Assembly: GCF_024166365.1 (NCBI RefSeq)
Contig: NC_064838.1
Coordinates: forward strand, 75,842,001-75,906,000
Direction: 5' to 3'
Source: Elephas maximus indicus
Lineage: Eukaryota; Chordata; Mammalia; Proboscidea; Elephantidae
Length of the DNA: 64,000 nt
Both the position numbers and the translations under genes were made by a program. A model generated the notes under the pieces. The model was not told the DNA's origin. It did not search any database and was given only the letters and a program-made list of their open reading frames with translations. Below are positions 33,679 to 45,201 of this stretch, in pieces (the stretch's first letter is position 1; every line of letters starts with the position of its first letter).

Positions 33679-34621
33679 GTATTTAAACTAGAAAATTTTA
33701 AACTGTGTATTATATCAAGTGTGTCAAGGTGTAAAGAAAAAATGCCTGTTATGCCTGGAAATGTGATATGTGCTTTTAAGTGTGAATATTTTAAAATTAT
33801 GATAACTTTATACTGTGTGTCCTTTTTGTGTGTATACAAAATTATGACAATAACCATATTTATATATATATATCTTTTTTATATATACAAAAAGAAAGCA
33901 ACGATCATGAAGTACCTTGCCTACTGTCACTTAGACTTATAAAACTGTAATTGTAATGTACTACAGAGGTTATTTTATTTTTGTTACTATGGTATTTTAA
34001 TTTCTCTTTGTAAAATGCCGTGCCTTATAAAAATAAGTTAAAGGATTTTTTTTTCTATAAAGGTGTAAACTTAGTGGTTTAAGTTGAAAGCTTAGTAATT
34101 CTTTTAGTTTGTATAATATCAAATATTTGAGGACTGAAAGTATAGTGGATACTTTACATACTGATTGTTTTACATGGAAATAATTTAGCTGGCCAATAGA
34201 ATACTTATTTCAGTGCAATCCAGCATTGATTATTACTAAGATTAAGGACACTAGACCTTGCAGAAAATAAGTAGTTAAAAAACAATTAGATATAAACTAT
34301 CTTTACTATTATGTTCTCCAACAGCTGTGCCTTTATTAGTCTACAGCTTCAAAAAATGATAGAACTCCTGAATCACTTGGACATACAGAGTGCTCATTTC
34401 ATCTGGTTTCTAAAAGAAAGCTCAGAATTCTTCTGCACATGTTCTTTCCCCTCAACCAAATCAATACAAATGAAATCAGCTTGTCTACATTTGAGGTTTA
34501 GTAATTCAGTGATTTTGTATAACAATGAATAATCCTAAAGATTGTGTTTGAATCTACATATGTACTCTTCTCTCTTGAGTTTGTCTTTAACTATAGGTGC
34601 TAGGAACTCTGAGGATTCAAT
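33679..34621. other. Intergenic sequence with short TA repeat, no gene
   Basis: Orthologous to 5,807-6,814; a short (TA)n lies at 33,855-33,895. Confidence 0.55.
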
Positions 34622-34800
34622 GTTCTTTTTTTTTTCCCTTTGGATTTTCTTTTCTTTTTCTTCTTTTCCTTCCTTTCCTTTGTCTTTCCTCTTACCTCCT
34701 CTCTTCTCCTCCCATCATCTCTCTTTTCCTCTTGTCTTTTTTTTCTTTTTGTTTCTTCTCCCATTTCCCCTTCTTTTGCTTTCATTTCCCTTTCTTTTTT
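34622..34800 (+). repeat. Polypyrimidine tract, unit 2 copy
   Basis: About 180 bp of C/T-rich sequence, 2.2-2.4 kb before OR B2, without the long T run of unit 1. The 129- and 87-codon frames here are compositional artefacts. Confidence 0.85.
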
Positions 34801-35313
34801 ATTATTTCTTTTCTAGGATGGGCTCTGTGTTTATTTCTAATGGCTTCCCAAGAAGAGTAAGTTCAGCAAGCCTCAGAGGTTGGCCTTTCAGCTCTCTTTC
34901 ACTAAAAGAAATCATTCTGAGGATTTCTTAAGAATGCTTTATCCCCACTTAACACATTAATATCCCTATTACTTGTGTATATTAATTTCTTAAATATAAT
35001 TTATCTGCTTCCTGATTTGGTTCTTCTTTTCTTTCATTTTCTATTCTTTAGGCCTCCATCTGATGCATGGGTACAAGTTTTTCCTTTTTTCTGCTTAACT
35101 TCCACCAATATACACACCGTGACAGGTCGATATTACCACACATATACGATAAAATAGATAATTCTTATAATGTACAATTTATCCTATGTCCAAAATTGTG
35201 TACTTGTAGTTATAGGTATATAATATTCTTTTTATAAGTAATATTTTTATTACTAATGTGACGAAGATCCAGATGATTTGTTCTGATCGAATGTCCATAG
35301 AGAAACATTCAAG
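34801..35313. other. Intergenic sequence, no gene
   Basis: Orthologous to 6,991-7,501. Nothing recognised. Confidence 0.5.
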
Positions 35314-35578
35314 AACAATAATAAAAAGCTATTATTTATTGATCCTTTATCAGCATCCAGGGAGTGCTCTAGGCACTTTACATGTAAACAAACACACACA
35401 AAAACTTAAGAGATAAGTACGATTGGTTCCCTCATTCACAAATTATGAAACTGAGGCACAAAGAGGTTTATGAAGTTGCTCAGGGTCACCGGGATATTAA
35501 TTGGTGAAGGGGAAATTCCTACAGAGACAGTGTTGTTCTGTAGTGCACATTATTCATCACTGTGCTGTGCTCTCTCCT
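35314..35578 (+). mobile_element. MIR: MIR SINE, unit 2 copy
   Basis: Core GAAACTGAGGCACAAAGAGG is intact near 35,448-35,467; the flanks are more diverged than in units 1 and 3. Confidence 0.85.
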
Positions 35579-36614
35579 CAGGGAAGCCCTGGGCTGTACA
35601 AAGGTGCACACTGAGTGAGAAACCTTACCCAATATTTGGCCACAGTAATGATCCAATTCCAACACTCGCTAGCATTTTTAAAGTAACATCAACGAGCTTG
35701 GAGATTGTTGTTTAATTCCAAATATACAAATAGAAGTACCCAGCAGAATAAAATAAGATGGGCTTTCACTGATAGTATCATTTATCAAAGACAGTTGGTC
35801 TAGGAAGGATTCTAAGATCATCTTGTTTAAACCCTTTATTTTCCAGTGAGTAAATTGAGTCAGACTTGTGACTAAATTTAGAAAATGACTAAAGCTCATA
35901 TTTTCTTACACTGTTTGGGCTTTTCCTTTGAGTATGTTCCTTTTTGGAATCTTGTCAGTGATGTTCTTAAATTTGACCACTCTCATTGCCTAAGAAGCAT
36001 TATATACAAAACCCCATTCCACTGTCTTCTACCTTTCTTTACAGTGTCTATTTTCTCCCCCATCACTGCCCAGTTTACCCCCAATTGGTATGAAAATAGT
36101 GGCTGCTAAGGTACTAGTTGGTAATTGTTATGTGTCAGTTAACTTCAGTTCAAAAATTTTTGCTTCAAATATGGGTCGTATTGTAAGGGTACTCACCACA
36201 AATCCTACCAACTTAAAGTGCTGACTGTATGTCAGTAGAGTGTAGAAATGTGTTAAGAGTTGTGGAATAAGCAAAGAGGAAATAGAAAAGATTATGGATG
36301 CTTAAGAAAAGAGCAATCTATACCCAAATAATTGCTACAGGGAATAGTGTGCTAAATAATTTTATAGTGATCTGATACATTTCAAAGTCCAGGCTCTTCA
36401 AATTTAGTGAGAGATTCATAAAGACTGAACAACCTTTGAGGCAGGAAGGCCCACACTTCTAATAGTGGAATGTCATAATATGTACGACATATTCCTGAAG
36501 AGGGGTTATTTTTGGTGCTATTATTTTGTTTTATATAGATTACACTGTAAAGGTACTCATCACAAATATTATCAACTCTAAGTACTGATTCTATTTCAAT
36601 TTATTAATTTAGAG
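35579..36614. other. Upstream region of OR B2
   Basis: Orthologous to 7,769-8,789. The TATA-like site of unit 1 reads TATATACAAA here (36,001-36,010), followed by TTTTCTCCCCCATCAC near 36,050. No coding signal. Confidence 0.45.
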
Positions 36615-36740
36615 TTTACCTTCACCACCAGAGAATAAGTTTCTTGAGAGCAGAAACCCTTTCCCTCTTTGTCATTGCTAACCTCTGTACCAAGCACGGT
36701 CATGTTTAAAAAAGGAATATTAAATGAATGAAAGTCTGTT
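36615..36740 (+). mobile_element. L2-like LINE 3' end, unit 2 copy
   Basis: AGAGAATAAGTTTCTTGAGAGCAG, then CCTCTTTGTCATTGCTAACCTCTG and a tail ending TTAAATGAATGAAAG, which is close to the L2 3' end. Confidence 0.5.
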
Positions 36741-36989
36741 AGGCCTCTGACTGATCTTCTCTACAGAAGGTCCACTAAGATTTAGAGATAGAACTTGTTA
36801 TTCATAGGCGCAATGCAGTCTTCTGAAAAGAAGTAGAATTGTTAAAGGAAGACATATTAGGATCTTTGGAAGAGAACCTCAGTAGACATTCTTAAACGTT
36901 TATTATGTATAAGCCACTGTAGAAGAGTAACACTGAAGTGCTCCATGACCTAATGGACATATTCATAGTGATGTTCATGATTTCATTAC

Positions 36990-36991
36990 AG
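36990..36991 (+). promoter_or_regulatory. Candidate splice acceptor before OR B2
   Basis: TTTCATTACAG ends 50 bp before the ATG of the one intact OR. It is conserved in all three B genes and matches the usual place where a noncoding 5' exon joins an OR coding exon. Confidence 0.4.
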
Positions 36992-37041
36992 GCTTGTTCT
37001 CTTGAGCGCCCATCTCTGAAACAGGTCTTGCAGAAGAATAA

Positions 37042-38049
37042 ATGGGACACAGTAACAATGTAACAGAATTTGTCCTCCTGGGACTCACTCAGGATCCTGA
37101 GGGCCAAAAAGTGTTATTTGTCATGTTTCTGCTCATCTACATTGTCACAATGGTGGGCAACCTGATCATTGTCATGACTGTTATTGTCAGCCCATCCCTT
37201 GGCTCTCCCATGTACTTCTTCTTTGCCTATCTGTCACTCATGGATGCTGTTTATTCCACTGCCATTTCGCCCAAAATGATTCTAGACTTACTCTGTGATA
37301 AAAAGACTATTTCCTTCCCAGCTTGCATGGGCCAGCTCTTCATAGAACACTTATCTGGTGGTGCCGAGGTCTTTCTTCTGGTGGCAATGGCCTATGACCG
37401 CTATGTGGCCATCTGTAAGCCACTGCACTACTTGACCATCATGAATCAGCGGGTTTGCATTCTATTGCTGGTGGTGGCCTGGGTTGGAGGTTTTTTTCAC
37501 TCTTTGGTTCAACTTCTCTTTGTGTACAGCCTCCCCTTCTGTGGCCCCAATGTCATTGATCACTTCTGCTGTGACATGTACCCATTATTGGAACTTGCTT
37601 GCACCGACACCTATTTTATAGGACTCACTGTTGTTGCCAATGATGGAGCCATCTGTATGGTAATTTTTATCCTTCTACTAATCTCCTATGGGGTCATCCT
37701 AAGCTCCCTGAAGACTTACAGTCAGGAAGGGAGGCACAAAGCCCTGTCTACCTGCAGCTCCCACATCACAGTGGTTGTCCTCTTTTTTGTTCCCTGTATT
37801 TTCATGTATGTTAGACCTGTTTCCAAATTTCCCATTGACAAATCCATGACTGTGGTTTATACAGTTATCACTCCCATGTTGAATCCTCTGATATACACCC
37901 TGAGAAATTCTGAGATGAAAAATGCTATGGAAAAAATCTGGGGTAGAAATTTAACCACAGGTAGAGTAAGAATGAGCATCCACACTGAAAATAAAATTGC
38001 TAATTCTAAAGCAAGAAATAGGCAACGAATGATCACAATGAATGTTTAA
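37042..38049 (+). CDS. Olfactory receptor B2 (OR4A-like), intact, 335 aa
   Basis: This is the only complete OR in the window. As a class A GPCR of the olfactory neuron membrane it would bind odorants and signal through G-olf and adenylyl cyclase. Visible marks in order: N-glycosylation sequon NVT at residues 6-8; TM1 with GN at 39-40; PMYFF at 56-60; the disulfide Cys at 95; [10 protein letters not shown] at 116-125; extracellular loop 2 Cys at 167, 177 and 187; SY at 215-216 in TM5; KALSTCSSH at 233-241 at the start of TM6; [12 protein letters not shown] at 278-289 in TM7. Wording in TM3-TM7 is closest to OR4A, with OR4C next. Most ORs have about 310 residues; this one has a 46-residue C-terminal tail after TM7. 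The start is chosen because it is shared with B1 and B3 and precedes the sequon directly. AATAAA follows at 38,113. Whether it is expressed, and its ligand, are unknown. Confidence 0.95.
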   Translation: MGHSNNVTEFVLLGLTQDPEGQKVLFVMFLLIYIVTMVGNLIIVMTVIVSPSLGSPMYFFFAYLSLMDAVYSTAISPKMILDLLCDKKTISFPACMGQLFIEHLSGGAEVFLLVAMAYDRYVAICKPLHYLTIMNQRVCILLLVVAWVGGFFHSLVQLLFVYSLPFCGPNVIDHFCCDMYPLLELACTDTYFIGLTVVANDGAICMVIFILLLISYGVILSSLKTYSQEGRHKALSTCSSHITVVVLFFVPCIFMYVRPVSKFPIDKSMTVVYTVITPMLNPLIYTLRNSEMKNAMEKIWGRNLTTGRVRMSIHTENKIANSKARNRQRMITMNV

Positions 38050-39271
38050 GTCAATTCAATGGATTCTCTAGGAATACTTCTCTTTATTGACAAAAAGGCA
38101 TCCAAAATGTAGAATAAATTATTCTTTGACATTAGAATTAAACTAGTAGAGACATTCTGGAGGCTGGATAAAAGGGAAACATATTTTTTCTCTTATAAAT
38201 AAAAATAAAACTAAGCTAACTGTAATCTTATTTTTCTTAGTATATACTGAAACAGGGCTTCAAAGAAATTGTTTTTTTCCTTTTAGAAAGAGAAAAAACA
38301 AGTTACTTTGGAAAATTTTATATCATTCCAATTAATGAGAAAACAATTTGGCCAATACTTAGAGCAAATTTCTGAGGTTAAAATTGTGCTTTTAAAAAAA
38401 TTTACTGTTCATTATTCTCTTCACACAAGAGCTTTTTTTAACCTCACTATGCATTTTGTGTTTAAGATTACTTCTGTTCCTCTGGGCAATGTCTATGCAT
38501 TTGCAATTCTGCATATTTTAGTGACACATGATATTGTGTTTGGTTTGAGACACCATCAGTGAGCAATTTTGGTAGATAGGATGTAGTTGATGAAGAAAAC
38601 TCATTCCAGTTTTCTTGACTAGAAGACAGTATTCTTTCAGTTTGAATTTGAAAATAACACTAATCTAAGTTATAAACATATTTTATGTTTTCCTCATTAG
38701 TCAGTATACGCACTTTTTGTGATTCTTAAATGAGTAGACAGTGCTTCTGATTTTATCGCCATGAAATTGAATATTTGCAAAGAAATGTGTTGTTTTACAC
38801 AAGCAGCATGTTCCCAAAAGTTGTATTAAACTTACTTTTTTATGTAGATACTTAGTAATGATTTGTTTTGGTAAAAACAAAATTTTGTTTTTTTCAATCT
38901 TATGTAAAAAACATAAGTTTTTCTCCATCTACAGCCCATCCCGGAACATCCCAAATCCAGAAAGCTGAAAGAATTTTCTCAGGGTAATATGGAACATTAT
39001 CTATGCTTAAGAAGAGTTTACTTTTCTAACTAAAAGAAAGATTTTAGAACTTCTCTTAGTTTTCAATTTTAATGTGTAATTTTTCATGTATATCCAGCAA
39101 CATATGCAATTATTTATAAACTTGTAGCCTCTTACTAAAAATATTATCAAAATCATTGAAACTTACTGATTCACTTTTCTGATGCCATTTTCCACCTCTT
39201 CTCAGAAGTAATCGCAATTCTAAATTTTTAATCATACTTTAATAATAGTTTAACTATGTATGTATCCTTAA
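38050..39271. other. 3' flank of OR B2 to the unit 2/unit 3 junction
   Basis: Collinear with 10,198-11,448 and 52,719-53,954 up to ATGTATGTATCCTTAAA, then abruptly continues as the start of unit 3. No gene. Confidence 0.7.
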
Positions 39272-39285
39272 AGGAGGAAGAGTGA
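39265..39285. other. Tandem duplication junction
   Basis: Left of about 39,271 the sequence matches 11,430-11,447 and 53,930-53,953. Right of it, AGGAGGAAGAGTGACAAAG matches AGGAGGACTATTTTAAGAGTG at about 26,061. The shared AGG suggests microhomology at the join, with about 8 bp missing in unit 3. Both flanks exist separately elsewhere in the window, so this is the fused end/start of two head-to-tail copies. Confidence 0.8.
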
Positions 39286-39493
39286 CAAAGAGGATGGGAT
39301 CTAGTGCACACACAGAGGTTTTAGCCATAAAAACAGAAAATCCATGTACTGTGAAGAAGAGGTCCAGCAGAATTATGGCATCAGATATTGAAGTAAATGT
39401 CAACAGAAATTTCAAGAGTAACTGGATATCATTACTAGGATTATTTTAAGAGATAGCAGGGCTGGTTAATGTTGATGATATTTATTATATAGT

Positions 39494-39518
39494 TTGTGTG
39501 TGTGTGTGTGTGTGTGTG
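39494..39518 (+). repeat. TG microsatellite, unit 3 copy
   Basis: Uninterrupted (TG)n of about 12 units, upstream of OR A3. Confidence 0.9.
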
Positions 39519-39974
39519 GTGTTCTTTTTTCCTTGGGATCTCTTCTCTCATCTCTTTCACTCCTACACACACATAACCAGTAAAAAAGTAAACTTTTTAC
39601 AACAAAAATTGTACCTTTCCATGTTTTATTCATGCTCCTATAATTATTTTTATTTTGTTTTACGGTAGTATTATACATAGTTTTATGCTTATTTCTTTGT
39701 TGCTCAGCAGTAATTTGTCAGTACCAGTTTCTGAAATTGTGAAATATGTCCATTGGGGATTTCAGTTACTAGTTAAAAAGATTCTACCATTTCTAGAATG
39801 TAGACAATAATCCCATTTACTAACATGAAATTTTTAAGTAAATCTTCCTTTATTTTTATATTAAAGCTTTATTCTATTTATACTTTATTTTTATAAATAG
39901 TGCTAACCATATATACACAATTTTATTTTCTACGAGATGTGGCCAGTTAGTGTGGTAACCCTATTTATTTCATA

Positions 39975-40135
39975 ATCTATGCCTTTCCCCTATGTTTCTA
40001 ATTACATTTTTTTCTTTCGTTATTTGATAAGATCACCGAGGTTATGGGCCATATTTTAATCAGTCTTGTATTCTAAAAATATTGTACAGGGCTGAAACAT
40101 AATCATAATGCCTATTTGTTGAATGAATAAATAGA
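39975..40135 (+). mobile_element. L2-like LINE 3' end upstream of OR A3
   Basis: TATTGTACAGGGCTGAAACATAAT, then CCTATTTGTTGAATGAATAAATAG. Orthologue of 26,780-26,945. Confidence 0.5.
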
Positions 40136-40223
40136 TTATCTGGGGATTTCATAAAGTCACTAGTCATTATAGTTACAAGTAAATTTGTCCTGAACTCTGA
40201 AATAAGGACACACAGAAGAACTT

Positions 40224-41138
40224 ACAGAACAAAGGAAAAATGTGACCTAGTTTGCCCTCTTGGGGCTCACTCAGTCTTCAGGGTCAGAAAATATTATTTG
40301 TTGTGTTCTTGCTCATCTGCCTTGTGACAATGGTGGGCAACCTACTTACTGGTGTGACTCTAGTGGTCAGCCCAACACTGGGTGCCCCTATGTACTTCTG
40401 TCTTGGCTGCTAAGCATGTATGGATGCTGTTTCTTCTACTGCAGTTAATCCAAATATGATCATAGACTTACTCTATGAGAAGAAAACCATTTCTTTCCAA
40501 GATTGCCTGACCCAGCTTTCTGCAGAACACTTATTTGGTGGTTCTGAGGTTTTACTTCTGACGGTCATGGCCTATGATCGCTATGTGGCTATCTGCACAC
40601 CCTTGCATTATATGACCATCATGAACCAACGGGTGCATGTTCTGTTGCTGTCGATGACCAGGGTTGGAGGTTTGTGCATGCTATACTTCATCTTCTCTTT
40701 GTTTACAACCTTCTCTTCTGTCGTCCCCATGTCATTGACCACTTCTGCTGTGACATGTACCCCTTATTATAACTTGCCGGCACTGACACCTATGTCATTT
40801 GTCTCACTGTGGTTGCCAACGGTGGGGCAATATGTGTGGTCATTTTTATGCTGTTACTCATCTCTTATGGAGTCATTATGCACTCCCTGAAGAACCTTAG
40901 TCTGGAAGGAAAGTGCAAAGCCTTATCTACCTGTGGCTCCAACATCACTGTGGTAGTCCTCTTCTTTGCCCCTTGTGTTTTCCTGTATGTGAAACCTCCT
41001 TCCACCTTACCCACTGATAAATTCTTGACTGTGTTTTACACTGTTTTCACCCCTATGTTGAATCCCTTAATGTATACTCTGAGAAATGTAGAGATGAAAA
41101 ATGCCATGAAGAAGCTCTCGACCAGAAAAAGAAAATCA
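40224..41138 (+). pseudogene. Olfactory receptor A3 (OR4A-like) pseudogene
   Basis: The most decayed A-type gene. The start ATG of A2 is ACA here, and codon 10 is TAG. Two bases are missing near 40,275 in TM1. A further frame change occurs near the end of TM2 (about 40,407-40,418), and another after RVGG in TM4 (about 40,670). Recognisable pieces remain: [42 protein letters not shown], then in another frame [28 protein letters not shown] and [12 protein letters not shown]. The normal stop TGA after RKRK is TCA (41,136-41,138), so the last frame would run on to 41,309. The DRY motif is intact here but lost in A2, so the two A genes died by different changes. Function as a receptor is excluded. 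Confidence 0.92.
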
Positions 41139-42008
41139 GGTCTTAAACAAATGCATCACCTACTTTCAATAAAAAACTGTCCCTACCACCCTACCAGGAA
41201 CACAAAACAAAACACTGACATCCACTGCCATCCAGTCAATTCCAGGGAAGCTGCATGTAATTATTTAACTGTAGTAAATATTTCCTCACTTAATCATGAT
41301 TGTGCATGATGAAAAACATTTATTAGGATGCTTCTAATGATTTCTTTTGTTGAAAATATATTTTTAAGATTTTCATTTCCTGGGAATATATACCTTTTTT
41401 TTTTTTTTGGTGTAGAATAGTTCTGTTGAGTCTATAGATTTATGTTGCATGTGATGACTTATGCTACAGCTGATGCCAGAAATTTATTTTAGATGATAGA
41501 AGATTCTCTGATGTTTTTTTCTTAAGTAAAACTAATCTTTTTTCACAATTAATAGTGTTTATTGCCAATTTCAGAATAATACATTTTTAAATATGACATA
41601 AAACTATGTTTCACTCCACCCCATACAGAGATAGGTTACATTACATTAGAATTTTATATTTTTATTTTTATATCTGAAAGATCTTTTAGATATGTAGTTT
41701 TGCTTATATTGGTTAGCATGTTAAGGTTTATAGAAAGAATGTTTCAGAATTCTAAGTTAATCATAAGGAGGCTAAACATACAAAAGGAACAAGGCAGATA
41801 AGCAGAAAAATGACTCAATCTGGCTTGCTTTCCAAATTGGGAAATCATCTCCTCAAGTGGGGGAGCTTTGTTTGGTGTTATATTTTCATAAAGATGATGC
41901 ATTCACCTTCCAACATCATTTAAAATACCTGATGAAGCCTTTGTTATTTTTCAATATCCCATCTCCTTCTTGCTCATAGTGTTTCATGGTCTTCCAAAAG
42001 GTCCTAAA
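41139..42008. other. 3' flank of OR A3, no gene
   Basis: Includes AAAACAAAACACTGACATCC followed by ACTGCCATCCAGTCAATTCC (about 41,201-41,242), which resembles a severely truncated AfroSINE/RTE tail. The rest is collinear with the other A flanks. Confidence 0.6.
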
Positions 42009-42172
42009 CAAAAAAAAAAGAAACAAATCTGTTGCCCATTCGGACTCACAGAGACCCTATAGGGCAGAGTAGAATTGCCCCATAGGGTTTCCAAGGAGTG
42101 CCTGGTGGAATCTAACTGCCTACCTTTTGGTTAGCAGCTTTAGCTGTTAACCACTATGCCACCAAGGTTTCC
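42009..42172 (-). mobile_element. AfroSINE: AfroSINE, locus 1, unit 3 copy
   Basis: Minus-strand AfroSINE; GACCCTATAGGGCAGAGTAG and CATAGGGTTTCCAAGGAG are clear on the plus strand, and the head ends at ACCAAGGTTTCC. Confidence 0.92.
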
Positions 42173-43489
42173 AAAAGGCTGACTTTCACTTGGAAAATTA
42201 GCAAAATCCATAATCAATGAGCTTCACGTGTACACACCAGAACTTGGCACTGGATTATTTTGTGTGATTTCATTGTCAAGAAAGATGCTGACCATTCATG
42301 CTGTTTCCATCCTCACATCTCTTCCCAGGGGAATGCAGATTATTAGGTAGTAAAGAGATTGGAATACACCATTTTATTTGACAGAGACCTCATTCATTAC
42401 ATTTTTGTGAACATTTCTCTGTTGAAACAGGCTTAAAATATTATCTGTCCCTGTGATAGTAGGAAACTTGTGGTCAAAGACACTCCTGGTCCCTGCCTCC
42501 CCTATGTAGGCCTATTTTATGATGGTCTAATGCGATGGGGTATTGGGTCCATTTCACTGGTAAAGCACACTGTATGCATGACTTTGTATCCTGGAATTTA
42601 TCTCTAGTATTAATTTTTTTTTATTATTACATGGCTATTTCTTATACCAACTCAACCTTTCCTAAGACTAACACAATTCATCAAATAATGTCAAACATTT
42701 GGTTGGTCTGAGTTAACATAACTAAATCCTTCACTTTTGGCCATTTAGTCAATTTTAAAATTTGCATAGTTATGTCAAGCGATGAGATAAAAATTCTAGT
42801 TAATTATCTATTTATGTTCACTGATTTATAAGTTACCTGAAGGTAGAAAAGTTAATTATTGTTGTGCTCTCTCTTTCTTGTGCAATGTGTGGAATATAGA
42901 AATCACACCAGAAACTTTTAAATTATTTGTATTTTTGAATTCTCAGTCTATTAGAATCAGAATTTTTACTGATGAATTCTGATGAGCTCCCCATGTATTA
43001 AATATATGTACTAGTTTTCTTTGATATTTGCTAGAAATGTTTACCACACCATGTTTTTTATATTATCATTATAAGTGTTTTTTACATACATTCTATTTAA
43101 AAATTCTTTTACTTTTAGAATTCTTCATTTACTTAAACTTGGAGAATTCTATTCCCTTTCATAGACCATACATTTTAATCTTTTTTGTTTTGTTTTGTAA
43201 GTAACTTTTCAAATAATTCCGTTTTCAGCCTATCTAGAATTTATCTTTATTTGTGGAAAGAGAATATCTAAACCCATTTTCTCCAAGATGGTAAAATATT
43301 CTGCCAGCATAGCTTATTAATTAAGTACAAATTGAAAATTTTTTTCTGTTAATATGTCATTTTATACATCTTTAAAAGAATCAAATCTTTTCTTCTACTT
43401 TTTCTTTTTTTGGTTTATTTCTCTGCTACTAAAACACACTATTTCAGTAATCAAATATTTCTAATGTTATTTATACCTGTTCCGCCCCT
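42173..43489. other. AT-rich intergenic sequence, no gene
   Basis: Orthologous to 1,154-2,465 and 29,006-30,327. Confidence 0.55.
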
Positions 43490-43651
43490 CAAAAGAAACC
43501 AAATCTGTTGCCATCGAGTCTATTCTGACTCATAGCCACTTTGTAGAACAGAGCAGAACTGCCCCATAGAGTTTCGAAGGAGCAGCTGGTAGATTCAAAA
43601 TGCTGACTTTTTGGCCAGCAGCTGAGCTCTTTGACCACTATGCCACACCCT
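43490..43651 (-). mobile_element. AfroSINE: AfroSINE, locus 2, unit 3 copy
   Basis: Minus-strand copy with GAAACCAAATCTGTTGCCATC at the tail end; the head is truncated at CACACCC, as in the other units. Confidence 0.88.
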
Positions 43652-44169
43652 TTTATTTAAGAGCTCTCTTTGGAAAACAAAGGATTTTGTTTTTCTTTCA
43701 GAAAGTGAGCATCACATTCATATCACTCAACAACAGAAATGGAAATCTTGACAGAGGTTTCATTTGTTCTGAAAATTGTGCTTATGAATATGGTATACTT
43801 CCCCTGAGCCACATCCCTGGCCATGTATCTGTATGTACAATTTTGTTTTTATTAAGGAGTTTTGTTATGCTGCTCAATCTTTTAGTGAATGACTCTCTGA
43901 TATCAAGCATGATGTAAAGGGCACTCATGATGTCATTTCCTTGTGTCCCTATGAATTCCAATGACCTTACACTAGCTGTCTTTCAAATAGCATGCATGTT
44001 ACCAGTGTATCAGGGAACTTTCGAATCCCGCTTCCTAGTGTTCATCACTGGGTGGCAGTATTAGACTTCTGCCAGTGTCTCCGTGTGCAAATGTTAGTAT
44101 AACAGACATTTCCAAAGTTATCTGAGCATTAGGATTATGGCTTTCTAATGCAAAAGATGTACAAAGAAA
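43652..44169. other. Spacer, no gene
   Basis: Orthologous to 2,626-3,125. A 105-codon frame at 43600-43917 crosses the SINE edge and has no domain. Confidence 0.5.
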
Positions 44170-44255
44170 AAAGAAGACAAAAGGAGAATTAGTACCTCTG
44201 AATTGTGGTGTCAGCAAAGGATATTTAAAATACCATGGACTGCCAGAAGAATGCA
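44170..44255 (+). mobile_element. Old RTE (BovB-clade) remnant, unit 3 copy
   Basis: GGAGAATTAGTACCTCTGAATTG, GTGGTGTCAGCAAAGGATAT and ATACCATGGACTGCC match the young RTE 2 kb downstream at 46,390-46,448. The unit thus holds two RTE layers of different age. Confidence 0.6.
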
Positions 44256-45190
44256 ATGAGTTAACTTACTTTGAGCATCATCCTGTCTAAATTTTATTTC
44301 ACGAAAGTGTGATAGTATGCTAAGTCAATCCTTGGGGAAAAGTGTAAATACGTATTTCCCTTTTTTCTACATATAACTGTGCCTAACATTTCTCTAATTC
44401 TAAAAGTCCGTTTGGAAGCAGAAAAACATGGAAATTCCATTAAAATTTTGAGATTAATGAACTGTTACCGATAAGAAGACAGACTATAATGTAAAATTAA
44501 AGTCAAGTGATACTGCCCAAAAAACACACTCATACACATAAACTAACCTAAATTCATATATGCTTTTAAGATCAGGGTGTGTCTGTTAGGATGCTTTTGG
44601 TTGCAAATGACAAAAAACTCAACTAAAACTTTTTGAACTATAAATGTACTTATTAATTAGTCATTGTAACTATAAACTTCAAGGTTATGGCAAGCTTCAG
44701 GGTTAGTTGATAAAGTGTATCAGTTTTGCATAAAGGAGCCATGCATGCAAGTAAAATTTAGCTCACTCAAAGTTAAGGTGTCAGTTTGAAGTCCTAGTCA
44801 AGTTGAGTCTTGGTCCAAAAAAGAATGAAGTGATTAAGTCACATCCTCTTGCATCGGGAGTTAAATCTTCATGTTGTGACTATTCACGAAAGCAATTGCT
44901 GATGGTGTTTGAGAAGTAGATCATATGGTTCCAGCTGATCTAGATTCAGGCTTAGATCAACAACATCTGCTCCAATCCAGAACTGCAGAACTGTGATTAT
45001 CTGCCTTTTCAAGAATTAGAAGGTAAATTTCAGTAACTTACCTAGTCCCAATGTTCTCTGCCTCTGAGCCATAAGGTTTATTGGGTATAATCCCTCTAAG
45101 AGTCAGAGTAAGGCCTTCCTCTGCTAGGAATATAGTAACACATGAGAATCTGGGACTTGTTCTCCCTTCTTTTTGGAAAAAATATTATCT
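44256..45190. other. Intergenic sequence up to the RTE insertion, no gene
   Basis: Orthologous to the first part of 3,231-5,643. Nothing new recognised. Confidence 0.5.
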
Positions 45191-45201
45191 ACTTTATCTA
45201 A
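45191..45201. repeat. Target-site duplication, left copy
   Basis: ACTTTATCTAA, repeated directly at 46,765-46,775. Units 1 and 2 have a single copy at the empty site (near 4,160 and 32,020). Confidence 0.85.

Larger units (their letters stand above)
26065..39271. repeat. Segmental duplication unit 2
   Basis: The second copy of the OR-bearing segment, 13.2 kb, with OR A2 and OR B2. Its left edge is set by the first base matching the start of unit 3: AAGAGTGATAAAGAGATGG here, AAGAGTGACAAAGAGGATGG at 39,280. At its right edge it runs directly into unit 3, without the L1 that follows units 1 and 3. Its noncoding DNA is the most diverged of the three copies. Confidence 0.88.

Noticed and set aside
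34542-34931. A 129-codon frame before OR B2
   Set aside because: Same pyrimidine tract artefact; it has no domain and is not conserved as a protein.
40260-40448. A 62-codon frame at the start of OR A3
   Set aside because: It is an out-of-frame reading of the A3 exon; the receptor frame is interrupted there.
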